64,000 nt of DNA from Acinetobacter brisouisimilis (GCF_000368265.1 NZ_KB851218.1:372001-436000), one strand, 5' to 3'; shown: positions 15,138 through 25,355, numbered from the stretch's first letter. Made by a program: numbers and translations. Notes: generated from the letters alone by a model not told the origin.

Positions 15138-16853
15138 TTAAGCCGCAACAGGGTTTGAGGTTACGCGTTGTTTAATCACCGCATAACTAATTCCTGTCAC
15201 AAAACTCCCCACTGCAATTGCCAGTAGGTATTGCAAAGGGTGATTAATCGCATTTGGAATAATCAAGGCAATGATTCCGCCATGTGGTGTCACCAATTGG
15301 CATTTAAACATGGCAACCAGTGCGCCTGTCACTGCACCACCCACAATAGCACATGGAATCACACGAATCGGATCTTTGGCCGCAAAAGGGATTGCCCCTT
15401 CCGAGATAAAACACAAGCCCAAGACAACCGCAGCTTTACCTGCATCTTGCTCAGCTTTCGCAAATTTATTTTTTGCCAAAAAGGTCGCAATCGCCATACC
15501 CAAAGGTGGCACCATACCTGCGGCCATAGTAATCGCCATCGGTTCATAAGTTTGCGAAGTCAATAACCCCACCGTAAAGGCATACGCGGCTTTATTGATC
15601 GGCCCACCCAAATCAATACACATCATGCTGCCCAAGACTATACCCATAATCATGGCATTGGTGGTGCCCATAGTAGCGAGAAAGACTTTTAATAATTCAA
15701 AGAGATGAGCAACAGGTTGTCCAACGATATAAATCATGATCAGACCCACTGCCAAACTGGCCAGCAAAGGAATAATCAGAATCGGTTTTAAGGCTTCAAG
15801 GCTCGATGGTAATTTGACTTTTTTGGCAAGAAACAACGCGATATAACCCGCCAGAAAACCTGCCACAAGCCCACCTAAAAAGCCTGCCTGTAGCTGCGCT
15901 GCCAGTAAACCACCGATCAAACCGGGCGTTAAACCAGGGCGATCGGCAATCGAGTAGGCAATATAACCTGCAAGCATCGGAACCATCAGGGTAAATGCAG
16001 CCACCCCAATTTGTTTCAGCGATGCGGCAAAGCTGCCATCGACAGGATTTAGACCAAAAATAAACGAAATTGCAATGATCAGACCGCCTGCCACGACCAT
16101 TGGCAACATGTAGGACACACCTGTCAGCAAGTGTTTATAAATCCCAACTTTTTCTTTTTTCTCGGCAGATTCACTCGCACCTGCCTGTTGTTTTCCTGAC
16201 TCTAGAACTTTGGCTTCCTGAATCGCACTAGCAAAGGCTTTATCAGTCTGCTTCAACACAAAGCCTGTACCACAACGATACACGCGCTTGCCAACAAAAC
16301 GGTCAGTATTGACTTCAATATCAGTGGCTAAAATCACGATATCTGCATCAGCAATCGCCTCAGGTGACAAAATATTTTTTGCCCCAACCGAACCTTGAGT
16401 TTCGACGTGAATCTCATAGCCCAGTTTATCAGCGCCATGTTGTAAGGCTTCAGCCGCCATAAAAGTATGGGCAACACCTGTTGGACATGCAGTAATCGCC
16501 ACAAATTTGCGTGCTTCTGTCGAAGTTTGTATAGGTTGCTGTGACCATTGCGCTGGTGTTTTGGCTGAATCTAGCGCTTGTTGTAAGGCTTGTGTAGCAT
16601 TCTGTTGGGCTTGATCCAAAGACAACAAAGCAACTTTTTGTGCTGCAATATTGTGTAATGCAGGGAGTTTATCACCTAGTACAACCATCAGGTCTGTAGA
16701 GGTGCCTAGCGCTGACTCAAGATTTTCTACAACTTGGGCTTGATACCCTGCTTGACCTGCAACCTGTGCGAGTTTTTTTGCCAAAATCAACGCATTGATC
16801 GACTGTTCAGGACTATGCGGAACAAATAAAATCTGGTGAATTTCTGACATCAT
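15138..16853 (-). CDS. fruA: PTS fructose transporter subunit IIBC
   Basis: 571 residues. An N-terminal degenerate IIB-like region (~1-100) is followed by the active IIB domain with the phosphocysteine C123 in ITACPTGVAHTFMAAEAL, then a IIC membrane domain (~235-560) of several helices, including 'GGPINKAAYAFT' and 'ISEGAIPFAAKDP'. It imports fructose across the inner membrane and phosphorylates it to fructose 1-phosphate using phosphate passed from FruB. It starts one base after the fruK stop and is the last gene of fruB-fruK-fruA. Length and layout match E. coli FruA. Confidence 0.95.
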   Translation of the reverse strand: MMSEIHQILFVPHSPEQSINALILAKKLAQVAGQAGYQAQVVENLESALGTSTDLMVVLGDKLPALHNIAAQKVALLSLDQAQQNATQALQQALDSAKTPAQWSQQPIQTSTEARKFVAITACPTGVAHTFMAAEALQHGADKLGYEIHVETQGSVGAKNILSPEAIADADIVILATDIEVNTDRFVGKRVYRCGTGFVLKQTDKAFASAIQEAKVLESGKQQAGASESAEKKEKVGIYKHLLTGVSYMLPMVVAGGLIIAISFIFGLNPVDGSFAASLKQIGVAAFTLMVPMLAGYIAYSIADRPGLTPGLIGGLLAAQLQAGFLGGLVAGFLAGYIALFLAKKVKLPSSLEALKPILIIPLLASLAVGLIMIYIVGQPVAHLFELLKVFLATMGTTNAMIMGIVLGSMMCIDLGGPINKAAYAFTVGLLTSQTYEPMAITMAAGMVPPLGMAIATFLAKNKFAKAEQDAGKAAVVLGLCFISEGAIPFAAKDPIRVIPCAIVGGAVTGALVAMFKCQLVTPHGGIIALIIPNAINHPLQYLLAIAVGSFVTGISYAVIKQRVTSNPVAA

Positions 16854-16854
16854 A

Positions 16855-17790
16855 TTAACTCAATGAATTGATGACGATTTGTTGCTTCAAATCTTCAATG
16901 ACCGATAAATCTGGCACATGAAAACCAATCTGGGTCACGGCATGGCTAGCAATCGCAGTTGCTGTTTTTAGTGTTTCTTCAGGGCTATTGTGACTCAACA
17001 AGCCATGAATCATACCCGCAACCAGTGAATCGCCTGCACCTACAGTGCTTTTCACCTGAACATGCGGCGCTTGAGCATGCAGTGGGTGTGTCGGGTGCAG
17101 CCAGTTCACACCTTGCTCGCCCATTGACACAATAATATGCTGAATCTGCATATGACCCAGTGACTGGAAAAGCTGCTGTTGTTCAGCAAAACTGTTTGCT
17201 GGCAAATGATAGGTTTCTGTTAACTCATCACTGTTGGGCTTGATCAGCCACGGGTTGGCTGCAATTGCAGCGCGCAATGCAGAACCACTGGTATCTACTG
17301 CGACTTTTTTACCCTCTCGATTGAGAAACTCAATTAAGGCGCGTAGTTCACTTGGCTCAAAACCTTGTGGCAAACTGCCAGCAATCACCACCATATCCAT
17401 ATCGGCAATCATGGCTTGAATTTTTTCACGCAACTGCTGCTTGGCGTTGGCATCAATATAAAGACCCTGACCATTAATATCGGTCATGCGACCCGACGCT
17501 TCCGCAATTTTAATATTTTGGCGAGTTTCGCCTTGAATATAAACAAACTGGTTTTCAAAATGTTCTTTGGCAAAATGCGCATCGAAAATCTGACGATTCG
17601 CTTCACCTAAAAAACCTGTCACCACCACATCATGTCCCAAATCTTTGAGGACTTGTGCGACATTTAAGCCTTTACCCGCAGCATGGGTTTCCACAGCATG
17701 ATGGCGGTTGACTTCACCCACATGCAGCACGTCGAGTTGCAACGTGACATCAATTGCGGGGTTGAGCGTCACTGTTAAAATTTTTGCCAT
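16855..17790 (-). CDS. fruK: 1-phosphofructokinase
   Basis: 311 residues of the PfkB sugar-kinase family. The N-terminal TLNPAIDVTLQLD signature and the C-terminal catalytic motif STVGAGDSLVAGMIHG (Asp 254 as base) are intact, with 'AAGKGLNVAQVLKDLG' at residues ~38-52. It phosphorylates fructose 1-phosphate to fructose 1,6-bisphosphate in the cytoplasm, the step after FruA. Five bases separate it from fruB, one from fruA, so it is the middle gene of a tight operon. Confidence 0.95.
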   Translation of the reverse strand: MAKILTVTLNPAIDVTLQLDVLHVGEVNRHHAVETHAAGKGLNVAQVLKDLGHDVVVTGFLGEANRQIFDAHFAKEHFENQFVYIQGETRQNIKIAEASGRMTDINGQGLYIDANAKQQLREKIQAMIADMDMVVIAGSLPQGFEPSELRALIEFLNREGKKVAVDTSGSALRAAIAANPWLIKPNSDELTETYHLPANSFAEQQQLFQSLGHMQIQHIIVSMGEQGVNWLHPTHPLHAQAPHVQVKSTVGAGDSLVAGMIHGLLSHNSPEETLKTATAIASHAVTQIGFHVPDLSVIEDLKQQIVINSLS

Positions 17791-17795
17791 AGAAC

Positions 17796-20648
17796 TTACT
17801 CAACTAAATCACGGACTGCGGTTGCACTGTCACACAACAATGCACGTTGTGCCAATTGCTGACAATCGGCAAAATTTAACTGGCGTATTTGTGCTTTGAC
17901 TAAAGGAATACGCGTGCTCGACATACTGAGCTCATCCACCCCAAGCCCCATTAAGATAGGAACAGCTTTCGGGTCACCTGCCAATTCACCACAAATGCCG
18001 ACCCATTTACCATGCTGATGTGCGGCGCGTACGGTCTGATCAATCAACAATAAAATACTTGGATGCAAACCATCTGCCTCGGCAGACAACACAGGATGAC
18101 CACGGTCAATCGCCATGGTGTACTGGGTCAGATCATTGGTTCCGATACTAAAGAAATCAACTTCCTGCGCCAAAATTGGTGAAAGTAATGCTGCTGAAGG
18201 GACTTCAACCATGATGCCCACTTCCAAATGTTCACACGGATGCACTGCACGCACTTCATCCAAAATGGCTTTGGCTTCGCGCCACTCTTCTACACGCCCA
18301 ATCATTGGGAACATAATCCGTAATGGACGGTTATCCGCTGCTTTGAGCAATGCCACCAATTGCTGACGTAGCAATTCGGGCTGACACAAAGTCAGACGAA
18401 TACCACGTAAACCTAGGAACGGGTTTTCTTCAGGTTCCATCGGCAAATATGGCAATGGCTTGTCGCCACCGACATCAAGGGTACGCACAACCAGTGGGCG
18501 ACCGGCCAAGGCATCAAACACCACGCGGTAATCCGCTTCTTGAACGGCTTCATTTGGCGCGCTGTTATGCGACATAAACACCAATTCGGTTCGCAATAAG
18601 CCAATCGCTTCCGCGCCTTGCTTAACCGCTTGGGCCGTGGCGTGGACTTTACCAATATTCGCCGCAATCTCGACTGCATGTTGATCTAGCGTAATCGCAG
18701 GTTCCAGACAATGTTGCTCCGCTTGCTCACGAAGTTGACGCTGACGCTCCCGCTCGGCAATTGCCTGTTCAATGCGCTGTGCTTCGGGTTTCACCACAAA
18801 TTCACCCGTATCGCCATTGATCAAGACCACACTATGATTTGCAATATTGAGTACTGCCGCTCCCACACCCACCACCGCAGGAATGCCCAGCGCACGTGCC
18901 ACAATCGCGCTATGTGCGCTGGCACCACCAACAGCAGTTAAAATGCCCGCAACACGGTCTTTATTTAATCGCACCACATCACTTGGCCCAACGTCGTGCA
19001 TCACCAGAATATAGGGTTCTTGTGGTTCGGTAATTTCTGGTGCGCCACATAACACTGCCAATACACGCTCACCAATATCACGCAAGTCAGCAGCACGTTC
19101 TGCCAACAACCGATCATTTAAAGACTCTTGGGCTTTGGCAGCCGCTTCAATATGCTCATGCCATGCAGCTGCGGCAGATAAATTCTGCTTCAACCCTCGT
19201 TGTACACTCTGGATCAGATCTGGATCATCCAGAATTTCCAGATGTGCCATAAAAATCTGTTTAATCGCCTCAATCGAACTTTGAGCAATAAACTGGCGAA
19301 TACTGTTTTTAACCTGATGAATTGCGATATCGAACTTTTCGCTTTCGACTTTAACACTCGAACCAAAGCGTTCATATTGGAACTGGCGTGGCTTGACCAC
19401 ATGTGCAGGGCCAAATGCCAGACCTGATGAAGCAGCAATACCCTGACTTTGATCGGGTACAGTCAGCGTCGATAGCACTGGATTTGTAGGTTCAGACGCG
19501 ACAACTATGTCAGCCTCGTCTTGAATAGGTTCAACCTCTTCACCCAAACCTTGTTTCACGGCAGCAACCACCGCACTTAAACCAGCAACTGCATCGGTTT
19601 CAGGTTCTGCAATAAAGGTCAGGGTTTGCCCACGTTTACAACCCAATGACAATAGCTTGGTTAAGCTTTTGGCAGATACAAATTGCCCACCATCCACAGA
19701 TACCTGTATCTCACCTTGAAATGCTTTACAGGTATTGACTAACTGCGTGGCAGGTCGCGCATGCAAACCATGTGCATTGGCCAATACCACACGCTGTGAT
19801 ACCCAGTCAGGAATCACATCTGCACCAATCAACTGGGCCAGATGTTGCGCATTTTGCTGTTGGCTCAGCACTTGTAACTGTTCAGGATCAAAGAAAATAT
19901 CCATGAGTCGGTTAAACTGGGGCATATCAAGCTGCGGATTGCTGGCAATACATAACAATGTACCCAGTTTTTGATCTTGGTACTGGATCGGCTGTTCAGC
20001 TTGAATGATACTCACCGCAGGACTAAGCACATGCTGATTGGCGCTGATTGACCAGATATCTTCACCCAGATGAATCATATTTTTAGGTTGTAACTGGCTT
20101 AAAAAGCCACATTCCACCATTTTTTGTTGTTTCAACAAATGGCTAGCTTGCCAGAGAAAATCATCAATATCAGCAACAATGGCTTGTGTTGCAATCAGAT
20201 TTTCATGCAAATTCAAAGAAGGTGGTTGTGCTTGTAATAATTCAATAATTTGCTGAGCAGATTGAGCATGTTGCACACGCTCAGAAACATCATCGAGCAA
20301 TGCTCGGGTTAGAATTTGTAAAACTTGTAAATGTTCATCTGACTTTGCAGCAATCACCACTGCTAAATAAATCTTGTTTTCACCATCCCAGACTACACCT
20401 TCAGGGAAGTGAGCCAAACGCACGCCTGTTTCTAAAATGTACTGGCGTGACTGTGGTGTCCCATGAGGAATCGCAATTCCCTGTCCTAAATAAGTTGCAC
20501 TTTGCTGTTCACGCCCAATCAGACCTTGAATATATTCAGGTTGAACCAGTTGATCTTCAACCAAAATATCCACTAGACATTGCAACGCCTGAGCCTTATC
20601 GACAGCATGCTGATTCATCCGAACATGTTGTGTATCTAGCGCTAACAT
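17796..20648 (-). CDS. fruB: PTS fructose multiphosphoryl transfer protein (EIIA-HPr-EI fusion)
   Basis: 950 residues from the ATG at 20648, chosen because AAGGA lies 6 bases upstream (the frame continues open to 20759). Three domains: EIIA-Fru with H62 in GIAIPHGTPQSR; HPr with H296 in NAHGLHARPATQL; enzyme I with H579 in GGASAHSAIVARALGIPAV and later 'GTNDLTQYTMAIDRG'. It passes phosphate from PEP through EI, HPr and EIIA to FruA, so fructose uptake needs no separate general PTS proteins. First gene of fruBKA. No Cra-like regulator gene lies beside it. Confidence 0.95.
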   Translation of the reverse strand: MLALDTQHVRMNQHAVDKAQALQCLVDILVEDQLVQPEYIQGLIGREQQSATYLGQGIAIPHGTPQSRQYILETGVRLAHFPEGVVWDGENKIYLAVVIAAKSDEHLQVLQILTRALLDDVSERVQHAQSAQQIIELLQAQPPSLNLHENLIATQAIVADIDDFLWQASHLLKQQKMVECGFLSQLQPKNMIHLGEDIWSISANQHVLSPAVSIIQAEQPIQYQDQKLGTLLCIASNPQLDMPQFNRLMDIFFDPEQLQVLSQQQNAQHLAQLIGADVIPDWVSQRVVLANAHGLHARPATQLVNTCKAFQGEIQVSVDGGQFVSAKSLTKLLSLGCKRGQTLTFIAEPETDAVAGLSAVVAAVKQGLGEEVEPIQDEADIVVASEPTNPVLSTLTVPDQSQGIAASSGLAFGPAHVVKPRQFQYERFGSSVKVESEKFDIAIHQVKNSIRQFIAQSSIEAIKQIFMAHLEILDDPDLIQSVQRGLKQNLSAAAAWHEHIEAAAKAQESLNDRLLAERAADLRDIGERVLAVLCGAPEITEPQEPYILVMHDVGPSDVVRLNKDRVAGILTAVGGASAHSAIVARALGIPAVVGVGAAVLNIANHSVVLINGDTGEFVVKPEAQRIEQAIAERERQRQLREQAEQHCLEPAITLDQHAVEIAANIGKVHATAQAVKQGAEAIGLLRTELVFMSHNSAPNEAVQEADYRVVFDALAGRPLVVRTLDVGGDKPLPYLPMEPEENPFLGLRGIRLTLCQPELLRQQLVALLKAADNRPLRIMFPMIGRVEEWREAKAILDEVRAVHPCEHLEVGIMVEVPSAALLSPILAQEVDFFSIGTNDLTQYTMAIDRGHPVLSAEADGLHPSILLLIDQTVRAAHQHGKWVGICGELAGDPKAVPILMGLGVDELSMSSTRIPLVKAQIRQLNFADCQQLAQRALLCDSATAVRDLVE

Positions 20649-20972
20649 AAGAATTCCTTGAAAAACATCATAAGTCGAGTTGAGGCGGTGCCTTTCTAGA
20701 AAAAAAGAAAGGCGGATTCTACTCGGGTTTGCACTGAAAATCAGTTTTTTGATCATCATAACTTGGGTTTTTTGTGGCGCAAAATCATAGCTTTTAAATA
20801 TTAATTGGGAATTAAGCTATTACGTCTAAAGATTAGACAAATCAGAGCTTACAAATGGCATAGTCATCGCGCATTTATTCAGCAAACCCACAGATGTTAT
20901 CGGCTTAACACAGCAGTATCATGCCTAAAAAGCTTTTATAATACCTGTTGTATATTTGCATCAGAGATGGAT

Positions 20973-21440
20973 ATGACCCCTGCCTGTAAGTTGCTTCAAT
21001 CGAAAAAAATTTCATTTAGCCTGCATGAATATGAACATGATGCCAATGCTAAAAGTTTCGGACTAGAAGCTGCAGAAAAACTCAATCTGGCTGTCCATGA
21101 AGTCTTTAAAACCTTATTGGTCACAGATGATAAAAACCATTATGTTGCGGTGCTTCCTGTCAACCATCAGTTAAACCTGAAAAAAGTCGCGACTGCGCTG
21201 GGCTGTAAAAAGCTACACATGGCAGACCCGAAAGATGCAGAACGTCTGACAGGTTATCTGGTTGGTGGTATTAGCCCATTAGGGCAAAAAAAACGCCTGA
21301 AAACCGTGATTGATGCCAGTGCCGAGACTTTAGCCAAACTCTATGTCAGTGGCGGAAAACGCGGACTGGATGTCGGTTTATCACCGCAAGATTTGGCACA
21401 ACTGCTTGGTGCTCACTTTGCCGATATCATTGATGTATAA
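20973..21440 (+). CDS. ybaK: Cys-tRNA(Pro) deacylase, YbaK/EbsC family
   Basis: 155 residues starting [15 protein letters not shown], which lines up with the E. coli YbaK start MTPAVKLL; an ATG two codons earlier (20967) and a longer frame to 20805 are less likely. Conserved blocks: 'VFKTLLV', '[14 protein letters not shown]', '[17 protein letters not shown]' and '[13 protein letters not shown]'. The family hydrolyses Cys mischarged onto tRNA-Pro. The ribosome-binding site is weak (AGAG). It is transcribed divergently from fruB. Confidence 0.9.
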   Translation: MTPACKLLQSKKISFSLHEYEHDANAKSFGLEAAEKLNLAVHEVFKTLLVTDDKNHYVAVLPVNHQLNLKKVATALGCKKLHMADPKDAERLTGYLVGGISPLGQKKRLKTVIDASAETLAKLYVSGGKRGLDVGLSPQDLAQLLGAHFADIIDV

Positions 21441-21458
21441 AAACGGATGCATCAAATA

Positions 21459-21486
21459 AAAAAGACCTCACATGGAGGTCTTTTTT
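21459..21486. terminator. Bidirectional terminator between ybaK and pitA
   Basis: Stem AAAAGACCTC / GAGGTCTTTT with a 5-base loop, A's before and T's after, between two convergent genes. Confidence 0.9.
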
Positions 21487-21501
21487 ATGCCAATCGACAG
21501 A

Positions 21502-23151
21502 TTAAACGAACTGCAAGAACAGCCAGTAAAGCGATGCTGAAAGTACCATCGCACAGGGCAAGGTCAACACCCATGCCATCAAAATGCTTTTCACGGTTGC
21601 CCACTGCAACCCTGATTTATTCGCGGTCATGGTACCCGCTACCGCACTGTTGAGTACATGTGTGGTACTAACAGGTAAACCAAACTTGTCTGCGGCAATA
21701 ATTGTTCCCATCGCAACAAGCTCTGCTGACATGCCTTGACCATAAGTCAAATGGGTCTTCCCGATACGCTCACCGACAGTCACGACAATACGCTTCCAAC
21801 CGACCATGGTTCCCAGCCCCAAAGCCAATGCAACAGCCACTTTAACCCAAGTTGGAATATACTGAGTCGCTTTGTCGAGGTTTTGACGATAATCCTCTAC
21901 AGTCGCTTTTTGTGCAGGCGACAACTGTGTTAAATGATTGCCTTTATCTAACTCTTTTAAGCTTGCATTGCTGAGATACATGTCATTACGCAAATTAACA
22001 GTCGCTTTCTCAGGTACTTTTGCCATGCTGCCATAAGTGGCAACAGCATCTCCCAAATGATTTGACAAACTTGCGACTGCTGGCATGACCTGCGGGTTAT
22101 ATTGATGCGTTTGAATAAATTTCGTTAACACATCACGTGCTTGTAATTCAGGCATCTCTGGCTGATGATCAACCGCCAAGATATGCGCAGTTTTTTCAGA
22201 CAAGGCTGCAAATGACTGTACCTGCGCAGGATCCATAGTTTTATTTAAAGAATAAGCCAATGGCACAATCCCGATCAAAATCAACATGATCAAGCCCATA
22301 CCTTTTTGACCATCATTTGAACCATGAGCAAAACTCACCCCAGTACAGGTACAAATCAACAAAGTACGTACCAAAAATGAAGGCGGCTTATTGCCTTCTG
22401 GGGCAGCAAACAATTCTTTTTGACGCTTTTTCATCACCAGTTTTAACAACAGGAAGGCAGCAGCAGCCAAACCAAAACCAATCAAGGGTGAAAAGAACAA
22501 GGCTTTGGCAACTTTTAAAACCTGCCCCATATCCACACCGCTAACACCATCGGTTGCCGAGTGTAACAACTGGTTCATGATGCCCACACCAATAATTGAA
22601 CCAATCATGGTATGTGAACTTGAGGCTGGAATACCCAAAAACCATGTTCCCAAATTCCAGAGAATCGCAGCAAGTAACAAGGCAAACACCATCGCAAACC
22701 CTGCACCACTGTCAACATGCAAAATCAGCTCAACAGGTAATAATGCAATAATGCCGTAAGCCACCGCACCGCTGGCAGTCAGAACACCCAAAAAGTTAAA
22801 AAAGCCCGACCACATTACTGCAACAGGAGCAGGCATGGCATTGGTATAAATCACCGTGGCGACAGCATTGGCAGTGTCATGAAAACCGTTTACGAACTCA
22901 AAGCCCAAAGCGATCACCAATGCCATGCCCAGCATGATGAAAGAAAATACGCTCAGCGGTGGAACTTGTGACAAATCAAAAGTCAGTTGCACGCCAATAT
23001 AGGTTAAGGATGTCAATACCACTAAGGCAAAGACATATTTAAACCACTGCGGCGCAGGAAGATGGATATTTTTAGAAGAAGAATTTGTTGTGTTTTGGGC
23101 AATTGCTGATGCGGGATGCTTTTCAGTAACAATTGATACCTGATGATTCAT
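21502..23151 (-). CDS. pitA: PiT-family inorganic phosphate transporter
   Basis: 549 residues with about ten membrane helices in two halves. The PiT signatures are seen twice: FVNGFHDTANAVATVIYTNA (~residues 86-105) and 'GTIIAADKFGLPVSTTHVLN' near the C-terminus, and 'FAHGSNDGQKGMGLI' in the second half. A long hydrophilic loop (~residues 300-420) separates the halves, as in bacterial PitA. It carries phosphate with protons across the inner membrane. A Pho-box-like direct repeat lies 48-65 bases upstream of the ATG, suggesting PhoB control. Confidence 0.92.
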   Translation of the reverse strand: MNHQVSIVTEKHPASAIAQNTTNSSSKNIHLPAPQWFKYVFALVVLTSLTYIGVQLTFDLSQVPPLSVFSFIMLGMALVIALGFEFVNGFHDTANAVATVIYTNAMPAPVAVMWSGFFNFLGVLTASGAVAYGIIALLPVELILHVDSGAGFAMVFALLLAAILWNLGTWFLGIPASSSHTMIGSIIGVGIMNQLLHSATDGVSGVDMGQVLKVAKALFFSPLIGFGLAAAAFLLLKLVMKKRQKELFAAPEGNKPPSFLVRTLLICTCTGVSFAHGSNDGQKGMGLIMLILIGIVPLAYSLNKTMDPAQVQSFAALSEKTAHILAVDHQPEMPELQARDVLTKFIQTHQYNPQVMPAVASLSNHLGDAVATYGSMAKVPEKATVNLRNDMYLSNASLKELDKGNHLTQLSPAQKATVEDYRQNLDKATQYIPTWVKVAVALALGLGTMVGWKRIVVTVGERIGKTHLTYGQGMSAELVAMGTIIAADKFGLPVSTTHVLNSAVAGTMTANKSGLQWATVKSILMAWVLTLPCAMVLSASLYWLFLQFV

Positions 23152-23198
23152 GTGAATGGTGACATATCATAAAATTGTTTAAATTTTGCGACCAATTT

Positions 23199-23216
23199 AT
23201 GACAATTAAATGACAT
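23199..23216 (-). promoter_or_regulatory. Pho-box-like PhoB site upstream of pitA
   Basis: On the minus strand the sequence reads ATGTCAT-TTAA-TTGTCAT, two 7-mers with 11-bp period, matching the Pho box (CTGTCAT direct repeat) at 12 of 14 positions. It lies 48 bases before the pitA ATG. The remaining gap 23217-23624 holds the promoter of the LysR gene and no other recognisable feature. Confidence 0.6.
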
Positions 23217-23624
23217 TTTTTAATTTCCAGTTCCTCAATTTATAATTGGCTTTTTTACAGCACCCAAAACGACTGAGCTAAAATATAAATCCACCAAACC
23301 CAATCAGCATTTGTCAAAAACTGGATACAAGAAATTGTCATCCATCACTGCTTGAGTCGAGACCTCATTACAATCGCCTTTATTATTTTAGTCAGCATCT
23401 CATTTTTAAATGCTTTAATTTGGTAAACAATGAGGGTTTCAATACGCTTTTCTAAAGACTGAATGATCGATCGCCAACACATTTCCCTGTAAGCCAACAA
23501 AATAAACCAGAAAAAATTTGCTCAATCATCATGTCAAGAGTCATCGGATTTCCATTTCCCTTAAAAAGTAAATAAAATTAAACAAACACCAGCTTACCTA
23601 AAAAAAACTCAATCAGGTTTCATT

Positions 23625-24521
23625 ATGCTCGATAGCAAACAATGCCAAGCGTTTCTCGCTGTCGCGGAAACTGGCAGCTTTGAACACGCCAGTTTACAGT
23701 TACATTTAACCGCTTCAGCAGTATCACTTCGTGTACAGGCGCTCGAGCGGCAGCTTGGGCAAATGTTATTGATTCGTGGGCGACCTTGCCAAACCACACC
23801 CGCAGGTGAGCAATTGTTGCAATATTTGCAGCGGCAGCGCTTTATGGAACAGAATTTTCTGCAAAATCTACAGGGCAAACAGGCAAATTCCGAGTTTATT
23901 AAAGTAGTTATCGCCAGTAATGCCGATTCACTCGCAACATGGTTACTTCCCAGCCTACAACAGAGTGTTATTCAACAGCAGATTGCCCTAGAAATTCGCA
24001 TAGATGATCAGTCTTTGACCCATGCTCTCCTCGAAGCTGGACAAGCCCATGCCTGTATTTCAGTAGAAGCTCAACCTTTACGGGGTTGTTCCGCCAAAGC
24101 CTTGGGGTATATGCGTTACAAGATGGTAGCAACACCCACTTTTATTGCCCGCTGGTTTAAGCACGGTGTCTCTCGCCAAAGTCTGATGCAGGCACCTGCG
24201 GTTATTTTCAATCAAAAAGATCACATGCATCAAAATGTATTACTGAAACTGCATGGTTTAACTGCAAACAGTTACCCCTATCATTTCATTCCATCGTCCG
24301 AAGCCTTTGTAAACGCCATTCATCGTGGCTTAGGTTATGGTCTTGTACCTGATTTACAGCTCGGCGCAGCGTTGGAGCTAGGTGAATTAGTTGAAATTTT
24401 ACCTGAAGCACAAACCGATATTTTGCTGTACTGGCATCATTGGCAACAACAATCCACACCATTGCAACAGCTCACCCAACAGATTTGCCAGAACAGCCAG
24501 CGTTTTTTACATCCAGTTTAA
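23625..24521 (+). CDS. argP: LysR-family regulator, ArgP-like
   Basis: 298 residues. The N-terminal winged helix-turn-helix (LDSKQCQAFLAVAETGSFEH, then ASLQLHLTASAVSLRVQALE) is followed by a LysR effector domain. The 'LRGCSAKALGYMRYKMVATP' block and 'HRGLGYGLVPDLQ' resemble ArgP/IciA, which in other gammaproteobacteria regulates argO/lysE-type exporters in response to Arg and Lys. No exporter gene is adjacent here; neighbours are pitA (divergent) and a small lipoprotein. Assignment to ArgP rather than another LysR is moderately certain. Confidence 0.8.
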   Translation: MLDSKQCQAFLAVAETGSFEHASLQLHLTASAVSLRVQALERQLGQMLLIRGRPCQTTPAGEQLLQYLQRQRFMEQNFLQNLQGKQANSEFIKVVIASNADSLATWLLPSLQQSVIQQQIALEIRIDDQSLTHALLEAGQAHACISVEAQPLRGCSAKALGYMRYKMVATPTFIARWFKHGVSRQSLMQAPAVIFNQKDHMHQNVLLKLHGLTANSYPYHFIPSSEAFVNAIHRGLGYGLVPDLQLGAALELGELVEILPEAQTDILLYWHHWQQQSTPLQQLTQQICQNSQRFLHPV

Positions 24522-24639
24522 TGACCAGTCAAAATGAGCCGTATGCTGCCTTGTACACTGTGCAACAAAATATCTCAATACATTCATTTTTACCGCGTTA
24601 TCCTATTGTATTGTAGGCGCGGGTTATAAGGAGAGATCT

Positions 24640-24834
24640 ATGAATAAAGTAAAAGTGATCTTGGGAAGTTTAGCGGTTATTTCAATGTTGAGCTTGTCAG
24701 GTTGTTGCCTATTTGATCCGTTCTGGTGGGGTGATGGTCATCATCATGAAGGTGGGCACTATGAGCGAGGCGGTTATGGTGAAGGTCACGGTGGTGGTCG
24801 TGGCGATCATGGCGGCGGTCGCGGCGGTTGGTAA
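24640..24834 (+). CDS. Gly/His-rich small lipoprotein
   Basis: 64 residues. The signal peptide ends in the lipobox LSGC (Cys ~22, followed by a second Cys). The mature part has an aromatic patch (LFDPFWWGDG), a HHHEGGHYERGG segment and then repeated Gly-Arg/His-Gly units to the end. Such a composition could bind metal ions or nucleic acid/polyanions at the envelope, but no function is known. AAGGAG lies 6 bases before ATG. It stands alone, 118 bases after the argP-like gene. Confidence 0.7.
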   Translation: MNKVKVILGSLAVISMLSLSGCCLFDPFWWGDGHHHEGGHYERGGYGEGHGGGRGDHGGGRGGW

Positions 24835-25128
24835 ACCCTACCCATCTGTAGTCGCTATTAGGTTTGTACTTGAGTTAGCCCAATAGCGACTCATTTTCGA
24901 CAACAGTAGCGACTCGGTATGGTTTTTAATATTTTTTGAAAAAATTTTTAGTATTTTCATAATGAATTATAAAAAAATAACCCTGAAATAAAAAATGATC
25001 TGTCAAATTATAAATATAAGATATTGAAATATAAAAATTTAATTAAATCAATAAATTTAATTTTCTACCAATAAAACCCATATTTTCTTTAAGTCTTTAG
25101 TGCCAATTTTCACAATAGGTCTGCACAT
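24835..25128. other. AT-rich gap before the first permease operator
   Basis: About 290 bases of mostly A/T sequence between the lipoprotein gene and the GabR-type operator. I see no supported gene, RNA or clear terminator. Confidence 0.5.
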
Positions 25129-25159
25129 TGGCTCTTTCCCTATATCTAAAAATGGCTCT
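25129..25159 (+). promoter_or_regulatory. GabR/MocR-type operator, copy 1 (first permease)
   Basis: Two TGGCTCT half-sites at 25129-25135 and 25153-25159 (24-bp period). Thirty bases after the second half-site begins a 30-base block at 25183-25212 identical to one at 27726-27755, probably the core promoter. The same half-site pair with the same period stands before the second permease and between gabR and gabT. Binding by the nearby MocR-family regulator is inferred from this coincidence. Confidence 0.7.
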
Positions 25160-25355
25160 CGTTTCTTTGCTCTCCAAACGACAAATTAAAGTTACTGGAA
25201 GTATGCATACACGACTGTTGCTATTTATGTTGTTGTAACAAAAGCCTATTCGAGTTGAGTTCGACACACGATCTAGCAGCATTTTTGCAGGACATTTGCA
25301 CGTCAAGCTGCATTTGAAAATGCAAAATCCCAAGTCATGAATTAAGGAAAATCGT

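Noticed and set aside
15231-15566. A 111-codon frame antisense to fruA
   Set aside because: It lies entirely within the membrane domain of fruA; its His/Arg-rich product is an artefact of the opposite strand.
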